NCBI RefSeq assembly: GCF_900091415.1
Contig: NZ_FMHU01000002.1
Coordinates: 3,534,001 to 3,598,000, forward strand
DNA: 64,000 nt
Origin: Micromonospora inyonensis
GTDB lineage: Bacteria > Actinomycetota > Actinomycetes > Mycobacteriales > Micromonosporaceae
Reading direction: 5' to 3'
The translations under genes and the position numbers were made by a program. The notes under the pieces are model-generated. The model searched no databases, had not been told where the DNA came from, and worked only from the letters and a program-made list of their open reading frames with translations. Shown here piece by piece: positions 1 to 7,939 of this stretch. How positions within the stretch are numbered: position 1 is the first letter of the stretch; each line of letters starts with the position of its first letter.

Positions 1-198
1 GGTCTCCCCGTCGACCTGGTGGCACGGCCACGCTGCGTCATCTGGCGCACCCCTCTCGACATCGACGGCACCCGGGCGGGCAGCCACGGCGGCACGCCAC
101 CGGGGCGGTTCGCCGCCGGTGGCTGCGCAGAGCGTAACGCGCCGTCGGCCGGACCGGCCGGGCGGCGCACCGACGCCCTTGCCCGCGAACGGTAGCGG
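1..198. other. Leading non-coding or unassigned stretch
   Basis: I see no convincing gene in these first bases. A short Arg-rich open frame on the minus strand shows no family resemblance and has the composition expected of random high-GC sequence. The stretch may be the upstream region of the lipoprotein gene that begins at 199. Confidence 0.4.
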
Positions 199-723
199 AT
201 GGTGTTGACTTGTCCGGTGGCGATCGGCAGAGCAACACAGCGCGACGGAGCGGCCGGACATTCCCGGCGGAGGGTGCTGCGTACCGGAGTGGCCCTGGTC
301 CTCGGCGGAGCCACCGCGTCGGTGGCCGGCTGCGGACTCCTCGACCGGGACGACCCGCCGCCCCCGCCCGACCCGCTGACCCCCCTGGTCGACGGCGCGC
401 TCGCCCTGGCGGACCGGTACCGGGCCGCGATGGACGCCGACCCGGCGCTCGCCGCCCGGCTCACCCCGATCGCCGAGGCGCACCGGGCACACGCCACCGA
501 GTTGGCCGCCGCGATCGGGCTGGCACTCCCCTCGCCCAGCCCGTCCGCGCCGGCCGGCGGTCCCACCGGGGACGCCGGCACCGTCCTCGCCGGGCTGCGC
601 GCGGAGGAGGAGCGCGGACGCGCCGAGGCGGCGACCTTCTGCGCGCAGGCCCCGGCCGACCGGGCCGCCCTGGTCGGTTCGATCGCGGCGGCCCGCGCCA
701 CGCACGTGGAGGTGCTCCGGTGA
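199..723 (+). CDS. Putative lipoprotein, partner of DUF4439 gene
   Basis: A 174-residue protein with an N-terminal export signal: basic residues SRRR near position 22, a hydrophobic stretch, and a lipobox ending SVAGC, so Cys45 is the likely lipidated residue. The rest is Ala/Arg-rich and predicted helical, with a Pro/Ser-rich linker around residues 108–125. It should sit on the outer face of the membrane. The stop overlaps the GTG of the downstream DUF4439 gene by four bases (GTGA), so the two are probably translationally coupled. The SRRRVLRTG segment could serve the twin-arginine route, but the motif is imperfect. Function is unknown. The annotated ATG puts about 20 residues before the signal, so a later GTG start is possible. 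Confidence 0.7.
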   Translation: MVLTCPVAIGRATQRDGAAGHSRRRVLRTGVALVLGGATASVAGCGLLDRDDPPPPPDPLTPLVDGALALADRYRAAMDADPALAARLTPIAEAHRAHATELAAAIGLALPSPSPSAPAGGPTGDAGTVLAGLRAEEERGRAEAATFCAQAPADRAALVGSIAAARATHVEVLR

Positions 724-1148
724 CCGCCGAGGAGGCGCTCGGCGCCGCGCTGACCGCCGAGTACGCGGCGATCTTCGCGTACGGGCCGATCGGGGTGCGA
801 CTCACCGGCACCGCCCAGCGGGCCGCCCGGGAGGCGGAGTCCGCGCACCGGCGCCGCCGCGACGACCTGGTGCTGCGGTTGAGCACCGGCGGCGGCACCG
901 TCCCGGCCGACCGGGCCGGCTACGCGCTGCCCTACCCGGTCACCGACGCCACGAGTGCGCTGCGGCTGGCGGTCGAGGTGGAGGAACGCACCGCCGGGTA
1001 CTGGCGGGCGGCGCTGGCCGCCACCACCGGGGCGGAACGCACCCGGGCCCTGGCGGCGCTGACCGACTGCGCGCTGCGGGCGACCCGCTGGCGGCGCACC
1101 GCCGGCATCACGCCGTCGACCGTCCCGTTCCCCGGTCGCCCCTCCTGA
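720..1148 (+). CDS. DUF4439 ferritin-like domain protein
   Basis: A 142-residue protein resembling the DUF4439 family: an alpha-helical, ferritin-like bundle beginning EEALGAALTAEYAAIFAYG, with Glu/His-rich helices (EAESAHRRRRDD; EVEERTAGYWRAAL). It starts at GTG 720, overlapping the stop of the preceding lipoprotein. The biochemical role of the family is unsettled; a metal or redox role is only inferred from the fold. Its last codons and stop lie inside a sequence repeated at 8726–8758, so the 3' end was apparently duplicated when the following accessory segment arrived. Confidence 0.75.
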   Translation: MTAEEALGAALTAEYAAIFAYGPIGVRLTGTAQRAAREAESAHRRRRDDLVLRLSTGGGTVPADRAGYALPYPVTDATSALRLAVEVEERTAGYWRAALAATTGAERTRALAALTDCALRATRWRRTAGITPSTVPFPGRPS

Positions 1149-1179
1149 CCCGACCGCCCCGACCGCCCCGACTAGACCC
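1138..1179. repeat. Left direct repeat bounding an accessory segment
   Basis: The 26 bases 1138–1163 (GCCCCTCCTGACCCGACCGC then CCCGAC) recur exactly at 8726–8751. The left copy then has an extra tandem CGCCCCGAC before a TAGACCC tail, where the right copy continues AAGACCC. The repeat includes the last codons and TGA of the DUF4439 gene. A second short match, CCGACTAGACCC, lies at 1168–1179 and 8710–8721. Confidence 0.75.
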
Positions 1180-1194
1180 AACGCCGTTTCAGTT

Positions 1195-1394
1195 AGGGCT
1201 CGCAGAAGAATAACGCGCAGATTTCCGCCCGCGCGGATTTCCATCTGCTAGATGCCAATGGCCTGCAGCGATGCCGGGGTTCCTGTCAGCCTGGCACCCG
1301 AGCCTGTGCGCGGATCTCAGCAGGTGGCGGGATCCACACATCACATTCGTGGCCGCCAGATTCGGAACCGACGTGTTATTTTTCTGCGAGCCCT
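1195..1394. mobile_element. MITE-like element with about 20-bp terminal inverted repeats
   Basis: The ends are AGGGCTCGCAGAAGAATAAC (1195–1214) and its inverted copy GTTATTTTTCTGCGAGCCCT (1375–1394), with one mismatch. The 160 bases between carry no protein-coding gene and look less GC-rich than the surroundings. A third copy of the end follows at 1401–1420 in the same orientation as the left end. There is no transposase, so it would be non-autonomous. No clear target duplication is visible. It abuts the decayed decarboxylase. Confidence 0.6.
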
Positions 1395-1420
1395 TAGCTG
1401 AGGGCTCGCAGAAAAATAAC
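1375..1420. repeat. Near-perfect 46-bp palindrome of two element ends
   Basis: GTTATTTTTCTGCGAGCCCT at 1375–1394 is followed after six bases (TAGCTG) by AGGGCTCGCAGAAAAATAAC at 1401–1420, a perfect inverted copy. In RNA it would form a very strong hairpin flanked by T/A runs, so it may also act as a bidirectional terminator. It is best explained as two back-to-back ends of the MITE-like element. Confidence 0.75.
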
Positions 1421-1676
1421 CCGGGGATGAGCATGCCGGCTCGCACGCCGCTGGTCAGGTAGTCGAGGGCGGCCTGGCTGATCCGTTCACCCGGCACGAG
1501 CACCGGAACGCCCGGCGGGTACGGGCTGACCATTTCGCGGCGCTCCGGCCGTCCTCGATGGGAACCTGCTCGGCGCGGCCGACGAACGCGTCGCGCGGCG
1601 ACATGACGCTCTCGAGTTCCAGGGTCCGCGGTTCGGGCAGGTCCGCCTGCGATCGTGTCTCGATCCGGCCAGGCAT
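1421..1676 (-). pseudogene. Remnant of an Orn/Lys/Arg-type decarboxylase C-terminal region
   Basis: Two minus-strand frames together resemble the C-terminal part of the large PLP-dependent Orn/Lys/Arg decarboxylases. One reads LELESVMSPRDAFVGRAEQV; the next, in a different frame, reads MVSPYPPGVPVLVPGERI and continues to about GVRAGMLIPG. A frameshift lies near 1535–1545, and the palindrome of element ends interrupts the 3' end. The PLP-binding core and N-terminus are absent. It lies downstream of the APC permease on the same strand, so the pair may once have formed a decarboxylase/antiporter system (inference). Confidence 0.7.
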
Positions 1677-1710
1677 GATCCGCCGTCCCCAAGGACCGTC
1701 GTCAGAACGT

Positions 1711-3282
1711 TCAGACGCGTAGTCCCGCGGACTGATTTTCGTCCGGGTGTTGCTGGGCGTATCGCGTTCCCGCCCCGCCGGCCTTCAACCTGCGCCGGAG
1801 GACCAGCAGCCACCAGAGCAGCGGGAGTCCGAGGATGCCGGCGAACACGAGGCCGTTCCCGGCAAACGCAGGGAGGAACAGCAGGGCGGCCTCGACCAGG
1901 AGGAAGACCACCAGGCTGGTCACCAGCACCGGGGTCCGCGCTTTCCCCAGGTCGTAGGTCCCGGGCTCCGCCGCAGGAACTCGTCCCTGCCGACTCGCGA
2001 CGAGCAGTCCGATGGTCTGCAGGACGTAGGTGGTGAAGAACGCGAGCGTGGCGATTCCCAAGAAGTAGTTGAATGCACGCGCGTTGACCAGGGCGGACAG
2101 CAGCATGAGCACCGAGACCACACCGAGGCTGACGACGGCGGTGGACGGCGTCTTGCGGGTCGGCGAGACGTGCCGGAGGGCATGGGAGAACGGCATCATG
2201 TTGTCGCGCGAGAGGGAGTACAGCAGCCGCGTCGCCACCAAGACGTTGGCGAGCAGGCAGACGAGGATGTTCGTCAGTGCGATCGCCACGGTGATGCGCG
2301 AGAACACCGGACCCAGCTGCTGGGTGATGATCACCTCGATCGGGGCGGACGAGTCGGTGAGTTCACTCGGGTTCCTGATGGCGAGGACGTACACGAAGTA
2401 CATGAGGAACTCGATGACGCACGAGGTCGCGAACGCGTAGAACATCGTGCGGGGAATGATCCGACGCGCACCCTTGGTTTCCTCGGCCACGTCGGCGACC
2501 GCTTCGACGCCGACCAGGCCGAAGAACGGTCCCAGCGACGCGGTCAGCCAGGCGAGGAAGTACGACTGCGTCTGGCCGTCGGGCGTCGTACCTTGGAACA
2601 GCGAGCTGATCGGCTGGGCGTCGTCGTGGACGGCGAACGCCACCACCGCCACGATGAGCGTGACGGCGATGGTGATGACCAGCTCGAGGCCGACGCCGAT
2701 GTTGTTGAGGAGCGTGGCCAGACGCAACCGGTAGGCATTGATAAGGGTGCAGATGCTGACCACGCCGATGGCGATGAAGATCTGCCCGGCCTGGGTGAGG
2801 TCCCACCCCAGGAGGCTGCCCAGATAGCCGGCGAAGATGTAACCCAGGCTCGTCATTCCGCTGACCCAGCCGATGAGCGCCGCGCACCCGGTGAACCAGC
2901 CGTAGCTGGAGCCGTTGAGCCGGCTCGTCCACTGGTAGGCGTACCCGGCCAGGGGGATCTTGGCGGCCATGTCGGCGGCGATCACGGTCCACAGCAGGAA
3001 CACCGGGATCGCCAGGAAGAGGGTCCAGATGAACGGGGACCCGGCATTGAAATAGCCGGCCCCGAACCCGGTGAAGACGGCGGTGGTCGCGCTGATCGTC
3101 GAGAAGCCGATGGCGAATGAGGCGATCTTGCCGACCGAGCGGTCGAGCTTCTGCTCGTACCCGAACTCGGCAAGCCGGGCATCCTCGTCCTCGCCGACGA
3201 CTCGCGGCGGTGGAGCGAGGTCAAGTCTGGGTCCTGTCGGTTGGTCGGTGTCGAGTCTGGGTCGTGACGCCCGGTCAGTCAT
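1711..3282 (-). CDS. APC superfamily amino acid/polyamine permease
   Basis: A 523-residue integral membrane transporter. After a cytoplasmic N-terminus of about 55 residues, FAIGFSTISATTAVFTGFG matches the glycine-rich TM1 of APC transporters, and roughly 12 hydrophobic segments follow. I prefer ATG 3282 because GAGGGAG lies just upstream; the open frame extends 12 codons further. APC members carry amino acids, amines or related small solutes by proton/sodium symport or exchange. Substrate cannot be told from sequence. It lies beside a LysR gene and a sugar-alcohol-like operon, yet also beside a decarboxylase remnant, so it may serve either the present or a lost pathway. Confidence 0.85.
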   Translation of the reverse strand: MTDRASRPRLDTDQPTGPRLDLAPPPRVVGEDEDARLAEFGYEQKLDRSVGKIASFAIGFSTISATTAVFTGFGAGYFNAGSPFIWTLFLAIPVFLLWTVIAADMAAKIPLAGYAYQWTSRLNGSSYGWFTGCAALIGWVSGMTSLGYIFAGYLGSLLGWDLTQAGQIFIAIGVVSICTLINAYRLRLATLLNNIGVGLELVITIAVTLIVAVVAFAVHDDAQPISSLFQGTTPDGQTQSYFLAWLTASLGPFFGLVGVEAVADVAEETKGARRIIPRTMFYAFATSCVIEFLMYFVYVLAIRNPSELTDSSAPIEVIITQQLGPVFSRITVAIALTNILVCLLANVLVATRLLYSLSRDNMMPFSHALRHVSPTRKTPSTAVVSLGVVSVLMLLSALVNARAFNYFLGIATLAFFTTYVLQTIGLLVASRQGRVPAAEPGTYDLGKARTPVLVTSLVVFLLVEAALLFLPAFAGNGLVFAGILGLPLLWWLLVLRRRLKAGGAGTRYAQQHPDENQSAGLRV

Positions 3283-3397
3283 GCCGCACTCCCTCTGCTG
3301 ACGACCTCGGGCCCGCACGGCCGAGGGCTGTCAGCAGTGAATCTCTGGCAGTGGCCGGACTGGAAGGACGGAGCTTCTATCTACCGGTAACCAGGGG

Positions 3398-4303
3398 TTA
3401 TGACCGCCGCTGGCTCGTGCGAGGGACGCGTCTGAGCATGTACCGCACCACCTGTCGCCCGCCGGCCGACAGGCGGTTCGGGCGCCAGGCGACGGCTGTC
3501 ACGCTAGCCGGTCGGTCGACGATGGGGACGAACCTGATCCCCGGCCGATCGTAGAGACGCGTGAGCGAGGACGTCGTGAAGCTGATCCCGACTCCGCGGG
3601 AGACCATCGTCGTCTCGGCCTCGTAGGTGGCCGCCTCCGCGGCGACGTTCGCCGGTTTGCCGTCTCGGACGTCGCTAGCCATCCAGTAGTCGCGCCAGAC
3701 ACCAGCCGATTGGGGGGCGACGACGATCGGTTCGTCCAGCAGCTCGCCGATGTGCAGCTGGGCGCGGTCGGCGAAGCGATGCGTACGCGGTAGGCAGGCG
3801 ACCCAGGACTCCTTGGCGACGACCACCGACTCGAGATCGGGGACGTCCACCGGGAGCCGCAGGAGCGCGATCTCGCACGCGCCCGACCGGAGGCCTACGG
3901 TCGGGTCTGAGAAGTCGTACTCGGTGATCTCCAGGGACAGCTTGGGCAGGCTCTTCTCCACCCCGTCAAGCAACTCGAACAGCAGGTCGGCGCCCATGCC
4001 GGTCAGGTAACCGACCCGGATCTGGGCGCTGCCGACGAGGTTTTCGACGACGTCGAACGCCGCTTCGACCTCGTGCAGCGCCTTCCGGACGTGGGGCAGC
4101 CACTCCCGACCGAGTACGGTAAGCGCGACCGAATGTGTGTCCCGCTCGAACAGCCGGCCACCGATGTGGCTCTCGAGTTGTCGAATCGCCGCCGACAAGG
4201 CCGGCTGGGAAATGAAGAGCCGTTCGGCCGCTTTATGGTAATTCAGTGTACTAGCGAGGGCATCGAAGTATTTCAGCAAGCGAAGGCTCGCGCCATGGTT
4301 CAT
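3398..4303 (-). CDS. LysR-family transcriptional regulator
   Basis: A 301-residue LTTR. Residues 1–65 form the winged HTH (RLLKYFDALASTLNYHKAAE, then FISQPALSAAIRQLE and the GGRLFERDTHSVALT wing). The remainder is the two-lobed LysR substrate-binding domain. ATG 4303 is chosen because GGGAGG precedes it and because family members begin a few residues before the HTH; the longer open frame is upstream noise. It is divergent from the YjbQ-led operon with a 123-bp gap, the usual arrangement for a regulator controlling its neighbour in response to a pathway intermediate. The permease downstream on the same strand may share the regulon. Confidence 0.9.
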   Translation of the reverse strand: MNHGASLRLLKYFDALASTLNYHKAAERLFISQPALSAAIRQLESHIGGRLFERDTHSVALTVLGREWLPHVRKALHEVEAAFDVVENLVGSAQIRVGYLTGMGADLLFELLDGVEKSLPKLSLEITEYDFSDPTVGLRSGACEIALLRLPVDVPDLESVVVAKESWVACLPRTHRFADRAQLHIGELLDEPIVVAPQSAGVWRDYWMASDVRDGKPANVAAEAATYEAETTMVSRGVGISFTTSSLTRLYDRPGIRFVPIVDRPASVTAVAWRPNRLSAGGRQVVRYMLRRVPRTSQRRS

Positions 4304-4323
4304 CGCACCTCCCAGGGGTTCGT

Positions 4324-4340
4324 GATAGGCGCCGCTTATC
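4324..4340. promoter_or_regulatory. Candidate LysR box (T-N11-A)
   Basis: GATAGGCGCCGCTTATC is an interrupted palindrome with GATA/TATC arms around GGCGCC, matching the T-N11-A pattern of LysR-type sites. It lies 21 bp upstream of the lysR start and about 87 bp upstream of the YjbQ start, where an autoregulatory LTTR site is expected. Confidence 0.4.
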
Positions 4341-4426
4341 AGATCATCGCAATCTTTCCCTTCCGTTGCAAGAGCGTTCGTCGCATCCTGATCTCGCCGA
4401 ATCATCCGGAGAGCGAGAGGTAGCCG

Positions 4427-4924
4427 ATGTCCGCCTACTACACGTCCGTCACGATCGAGACCCCGGCTCGGCAGGAGTTCTACGATGTGACCGCCCAGCT
4501 GGAGGAATTCGTCGCCGGCACCGGTGTACGTGACGGGCTCGCCATCGCCTACTCGGCCCACACGAGCTGCTGCGTCCTGCTCCAGGAGGAGTCCGAGGAC
4601 GTCACGTACTACGGCACCCAGCTACTGCTGCAGGATACCCTCAACGTCTTCGCCAAGATCGCGCCTCCGACCCGGCACGAGGGACAGTACCTGCATCCTG
4701 GCCCGATCCACATCCGCAATGCCGCCAAATTGCGCGACGAGCTTCCGGAATGGGGCCTGAACACCGACGGGCACATCATCTCTTCGATTTTGGGCCGTTC
4801 GGAAAGCATTCCGCTCGTTGACGGCACGCTGCTGCTCGGGGAGTTCGGCCGAGTCTACTTCGGCGACCTCGACGCCGTCCGTGCCCGGACCCGGACCGTT
4901 CACTTCCAGGTGCTCGGCGCCTGA
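4427..4924 (+). CDS. YjbQ/UPF0047 family protein, first gene of catabolic operon
   Basis: A 165-residue single-domain YjbQ (UPF0047) protein. The family motif region is visible: AYSAHTSCCVLLQEESED, then a Tyr/His-rich stretch HEGQYLHPG and N...LRDELPEWGLNTDGH, where conserved His residues cluster in the trimeric beta-barrel fold. Some YjbQ proteins are annotated with weak thiamin-phosphate synthase activity, but the general role is unknown. AGAGG lies 6 bases before ATG 4427, a good ribosome site. Only two bases separate its stop from the kinase ATG. Leading an operon of carbohydrate kinase, epimerase, isomerase and dehydrogenase suggests an enzymatic or protective role in that pathway. Confidence 0.85.
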   Translation: MSAYYTSVTIETPARQEFYDVTAQLEEFVAGTGVRDGLAIAYSAHTSCCVLLQEESEDVTYYGTQLLLQDTLNVFAKIAPPTRHEGQYLHPGPIHIRNAAKLRDELPEWGLNTDGHIISSILGRSESIPLVDGTLLLGEFGRVYFGDLDAVRARTRTVHFQVLGA

Positions 4925-4926
4925 CC

Positions 4927-6402
4927 ATGCTCGCTTACGCGGTGGACGTCGGTACCACCAACATCAAGGTCGTCGTCTTCGACGAGTGCCTCCGCCGGCT
5001 GGCCGTCGCCGCCGCGCCCGCGGTGTACCAGCGCACGGGCGACCGCGTCGAGTTCCGTCCCGAGGAAGTCTTCGACCTCGTCATCGAGCTGATTGCCCAA
5101 TGTGCCGGGTCGATCGGGGACGCCGCCCGCCATGACGCGGTGATCGCCCTGACCGGCCAGGCAGAGTCGTTGGTGCTCAACGACCGGCGCGGCGATCCCG
5201 TGCGACCAGCGCTCTCGTGGCTGGACAACCGTGCCACCGCCGAAGCCGGCGAGCTGGGCGAACGCTTCGGCGTCGAGAATGCCTTCGCGGTCACCGGCGA
5301 GCCCGGCCCGTCGGCGACCTGGCCGGCGGCCAAGCTGCGCTGGCTCGCCAAGCACGAACCACGGACGCTCGACCGGACGGCGGCCGTCCTCATGGTCAAG
5401 GACGACCTGCTCCGCCGCTTCACGGGAACCGCGGTGGGCGAGGTGACGACGCGAGGATTCACCTACCTCTACGACGTACGACGCGGTCGCTACTGGGAGG
5501 AAATGCTCGACTTCGTCTCCGTACCGGCGGGGTCGCTCGCCCCGATCGTGCCGGCCGGGACGGACGTCGGCCGCGTACTTCCGCAGATCGCCGACCGCCT
5601 CCCGCCGGCCCGTTCCTACCGGGTCAACGCCGGAGCGCTCGACCACTTCTGTGCCATGGCCGGCACGGGTTCCTACACGCCGGGGGCCGTGAGTGAATCC
5701 GCCGGAACGGTGCTGTCGCTGTCCATGCTCACCGCGGGCTGGTCGTTTGATCCCGAGCGGAAGGTGTCGTTCCACGCCGGGCTGCGCCCCGGCGACATCG
5801 TCCTGTTCAACGGCGTCGACAGCGGGGGCGTCTCGCTCGAATGGTTCCGCCGCGAGGGTCTCGGCGGTATGTCGTACGACGATCTGGAGGAACGCCTCGC
5901 CGCGCGTACCGCCGGCAACGCACCGATCTTTTTGCCCTACCTCACCGGGGTGAACCCACCTGACCACTTCCCCCACGCCCGGGGGGCGTTCCTCGGTCTG
6001 GACCTCGCGCACGACCGGATCGACCTCGCCTACGCTGTCGAGGAGGGCGTGGCCCACCTCCTGCGCCGCAACGTGGACTATCTCACCCCTGCTCGCGTAC
6101 GCGAGATCGTCTCCACCGGCGGTGGTTCGTCGTCCCCGTTCTGGAACCAGCTCAAGGCCGACGTGTGCGGCGTCGACGTGCTCGTCCCGGCCGAGCGGGA
6201 GGCCACCTGCCGCGGAGCGGCCGCGCTCGCCCTCGTCGCCTCCGGGCAGATTGACGGAATTGGTGAGTCAGCCCACCTCAGTCGGCCGCCGACCGCCCGT
6301 TACCAGCCGCGCCGGTCCGCCGAGCGGGACGCGCGGTACGAGTTGTTCGGCGAATACCTGAGACGCCTGTTCATGAACGACCCGGAAGGAGATCCACGAT
6401 GA
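4927..6402 (+). CDS. FGGY-family carbohydrate kinase
   Basis: A 491-residue sugar kinase of normal FGGY length. The N-terminal ATP-binding/actin-fold motif is DVGTTNIKVVVFDE. The substrate region includes LSWLDNRA and TGEPGPSATWPAAKLRW. The C-terminal nucleotide-binding lobe has SESAGTVL and the STGGGSSSPFWNQLKADV signature. It should phosphorylate a ketose or polyol with ATP in the cytoplasm. Neighbours resembling EryC and EryH of erythritol catabolism make a tetrulose or tetritol the most plausible substrate (inference). Its stop overlaps the next ATG by four bases (ATGA), with GGAAGGAG upstream of that start. Confidence 0.9.
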   Translation: MLAYAVDVGTTNIKVVVFDECLRRLAVAAAPAVYQRTGDRVEFRPEEVFDLVIELIAQCAGSIGDAARHDAVIALTGQAESLVLNDRRGDPVRPALSWLDNRATAEAGELGERFGVENAFAVTGEPGPSATWPAAKLRWLAKHEPRTLDRTAAVLMVKDDLLRRFTGTAVGEVTTRGFTYLYDVRRGRYWEEMLDFVSVPAGSLAPIVPAGTDVGRVLPQIADRLPPARSYRVNAGALDHFCAMAGTGSYTPGAVSESAGTVLSLSMLTAGWSFDPERKVSFHAGLRPGDIVLFNGVDSGGVSLEWFRREGLGGMSYDDLEERLAARTAGNAPIFLPYLTGVNPPDHFPHARGAFLGLDLAHDRIDLAYAVEEGVAHLLRRNVDYLTPARVREIVSTGGGSSSPFWNQLKADVCGVDVLVPAEREATCRGAAALALVASGQIDGIGESAHLSRPPTARYQPRRSAERDARYELFGEYLRRLFMNDPEGDPR

Positions 6403-7205
6403 TGCTGGCCTGCTCGTCCCCGATGGTCCCGGGAGAGTCGCTGACCGCCAAGGCCGAGTCGCTGAAGCGGTGGGGTTACGACGCCCTCGCCGTGTTTCAC
6501 CCGTTGGCGGAATGGAACGACGGCGTGCGCCGTGAGCTCGTCACTCTGGAACAGCGCACCGGCGTCCGGCCCGTGGAGTTCGTGCTCATCGACGAGATCT
6601 ACGGCAACGCGATGTCGCCGGACGCCGACCGCCGGGCCCGCTGCCGCGCGATGTACCTGGAGGCCGCTTCGGTCTGCGCCGAGATCGGCACGGTTACCGA
6701 GATCGAGTACGAGTACGGCGCCCGCGACCCGTTGCCCCTCTTCCATCCCTACCAGAAGCTCGACGCCGGCCAGACCGAGCAGTTCATCGACTTCTACCGC
6801 GAGGTACTGGCCGTAGTCGAGGGAACGCCCGGTCGCGTGCTGCTGGAGCCGATCAACCGATACGAGTGCCGGTACCTCAACCTCGTGACCGACAACCTCG
6901 AGATTCTCGACGCTGTCGCCCACCCGAACGCCGCGCTGCTGCCGGACACCTTCCACATGTCGATCGAGGAGGCAGACCCCGCCGCAGCCATCCGCAGCGC
7001 CGGCGACCGGGTCGCCCACGTCCACCTTGGCGACAACAACCGGCTGCTACCGGGGCACGGCCGGCTCGATTGGGAGTCCATCTTCGGCGCGCTGCACGAG
7101 ATCGGCTTCGACGGCGCGGTCAACCTCGAATGCTCGACCGAAGGCGACCCGGCCGTGACCCTGCCCGCGACCGCCGAGCGGCTGCGGAAGCTGATCGGGA
7201 AATGA
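6399..7205 (+). CDS. Sugar phosphate isomerase/epimerase, TIM barrel (AP_endonuc_2)
   Basis: A 268-residue TIM-barrel enzyme of the xylose-isomerase-like/AP endonuclease 2 fold. Candidate divalent-metal ligands can be seen in order: Glu in LLEPINRYE, Asp in LLPDTFHMS, His in HVHLGDNNR and Glu in VNLECSTE, the arrangement of ketose 3-epimerases and EryC-type tetrulose-phosphate epimerases. The NRYE motif is typical of the tagatose 3-epimerase/EryC branch. It overlaps the kinase upstream and the isomerase downstream by four bases each, so all three are made from one message. Exact substrate is not determinable. Confidence 0.85.
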   Translation: MMLACSSPMVPGESLTAKAESLKRWGYDALAVFHPLAEWNDGVRRELVTLEQRTGVRPVEFVLIDEIYGNAMSPDADRRARCRAMYLEAASVCAEIGTVTEIEYEYGARDPLPLFHPYQKLDAGQTEQFIDFYREVLAVVEGTPGRVLLEPINRYECRYLNLVTDNLEILDAVAHPNAALLPDTFHMSIEEADPAAAIRSAGDRVAHVHLGDNNRLLPGHGRLDWESIFGALHEIGFDGAVNLECSTEGDPAVTLPATAERLRKLIGK

Positions 7206-7918
7206 CCGGCTCCCTGACCCCGCCGTTCTTCGAGATCGGTCCGAAGAACCTGCTCCGCCGCCGCGAGATCGAGTCTGTCGCGGTCGCGGCCGGCCGCGCG
7301 GGCGACGACCACGGCGTCACGGTTCTTCTCACTGTGCCCACCGCACTGGTCGCACCGGTCGAGGGGCTCGGCTGCGGTGTACGCGTGCTGGCGCAGGGCA
7401 TGCACACCGATCGACTCGGTCCGTCGATGAACCGGGTCACGGCGGAGTCGCTGGCAGATGCCGGCGCCTGGGGCGTGATGCTCAACCACGACGCCGACCC
7501 GCTCGACGGCACGCAGCTGGAGCTAGCGCTGCAGCGCGCGGTAGAGGTAGGCCTCGAAACGGTGGTGTGTGCCGCCACCCAGCACGAGGCGGTCCGATTT
7601 GCCGCTTTGGAGCCGACCGTCGTGCTCTACGAGCCGCCCAGTCTCATCGGCACCAGTAGGGCCGGCCGCCGCGACTGGATCGCCACGTCGACCGAAGCCA
7701 TCCATCGGGCCGGCCACGCCGTGTTGGCCATGCATGCCGGTGGCATTTCGACGCCCGCGACAGCTCGGGCCGTCATGGCGGCCGGTGCCGAGGGCACGGG
7801 CTCCACCAGCGGCGTGCTGTCGGCCCCGGACCGCGAGGCGGCAGCGCGCCAGTTCATCGCCGCCACCAGGATCGGCTGGGACGAGGCGCGCCGCGCCTGG
7901 CCCGCCACCACCAGGTGA
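7202..7918 (+). CDS. Triose-phosphate isomerase-like protein (EryH-like)
   Basis: A 238-residue TIM paralogue, not the glycolytic enzyme. The phosphate/active-site elements are of the short archaeal style: a Lys in FEIGPKNLL, the electrophilic His in VMLNHDAD, and the catalytic Glu in LYEPPSLIGTS, followed by the phosphate-binding GGIST and GAEGTGSTSG loops. Such paralogues in erythritol operons (EryH) interconvert tetrulose phosphates. ATG 7202 overlaps the preceding stop. The longer open frame upstream is a shadow of the epimerase gene. Confidence 0.85.
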   Translation: MTGSLTPPFFEIGPKNLLRRREIESVAVAAGRAGDDHGVTVLLTVPTALVAPVEGLGCGVRVLAQGMHTDRLGPSMNRVTAESLADAGAWGVMLNHDADPLDGTQLELALQRAVEVGLETVVCAATQHEAVRFAALEPTVVLYEPPSLIGTSRAGRRDWIATSTEAIHRAGHAVLAMHAGGISTPATARAVMAAGAEGTGSTSGVLSAPDREAAARQFIAATRIGWDEARRAWPATTR

Positions 7919-7939
7919 GATCAGTTGAGGGAGAGCGCC

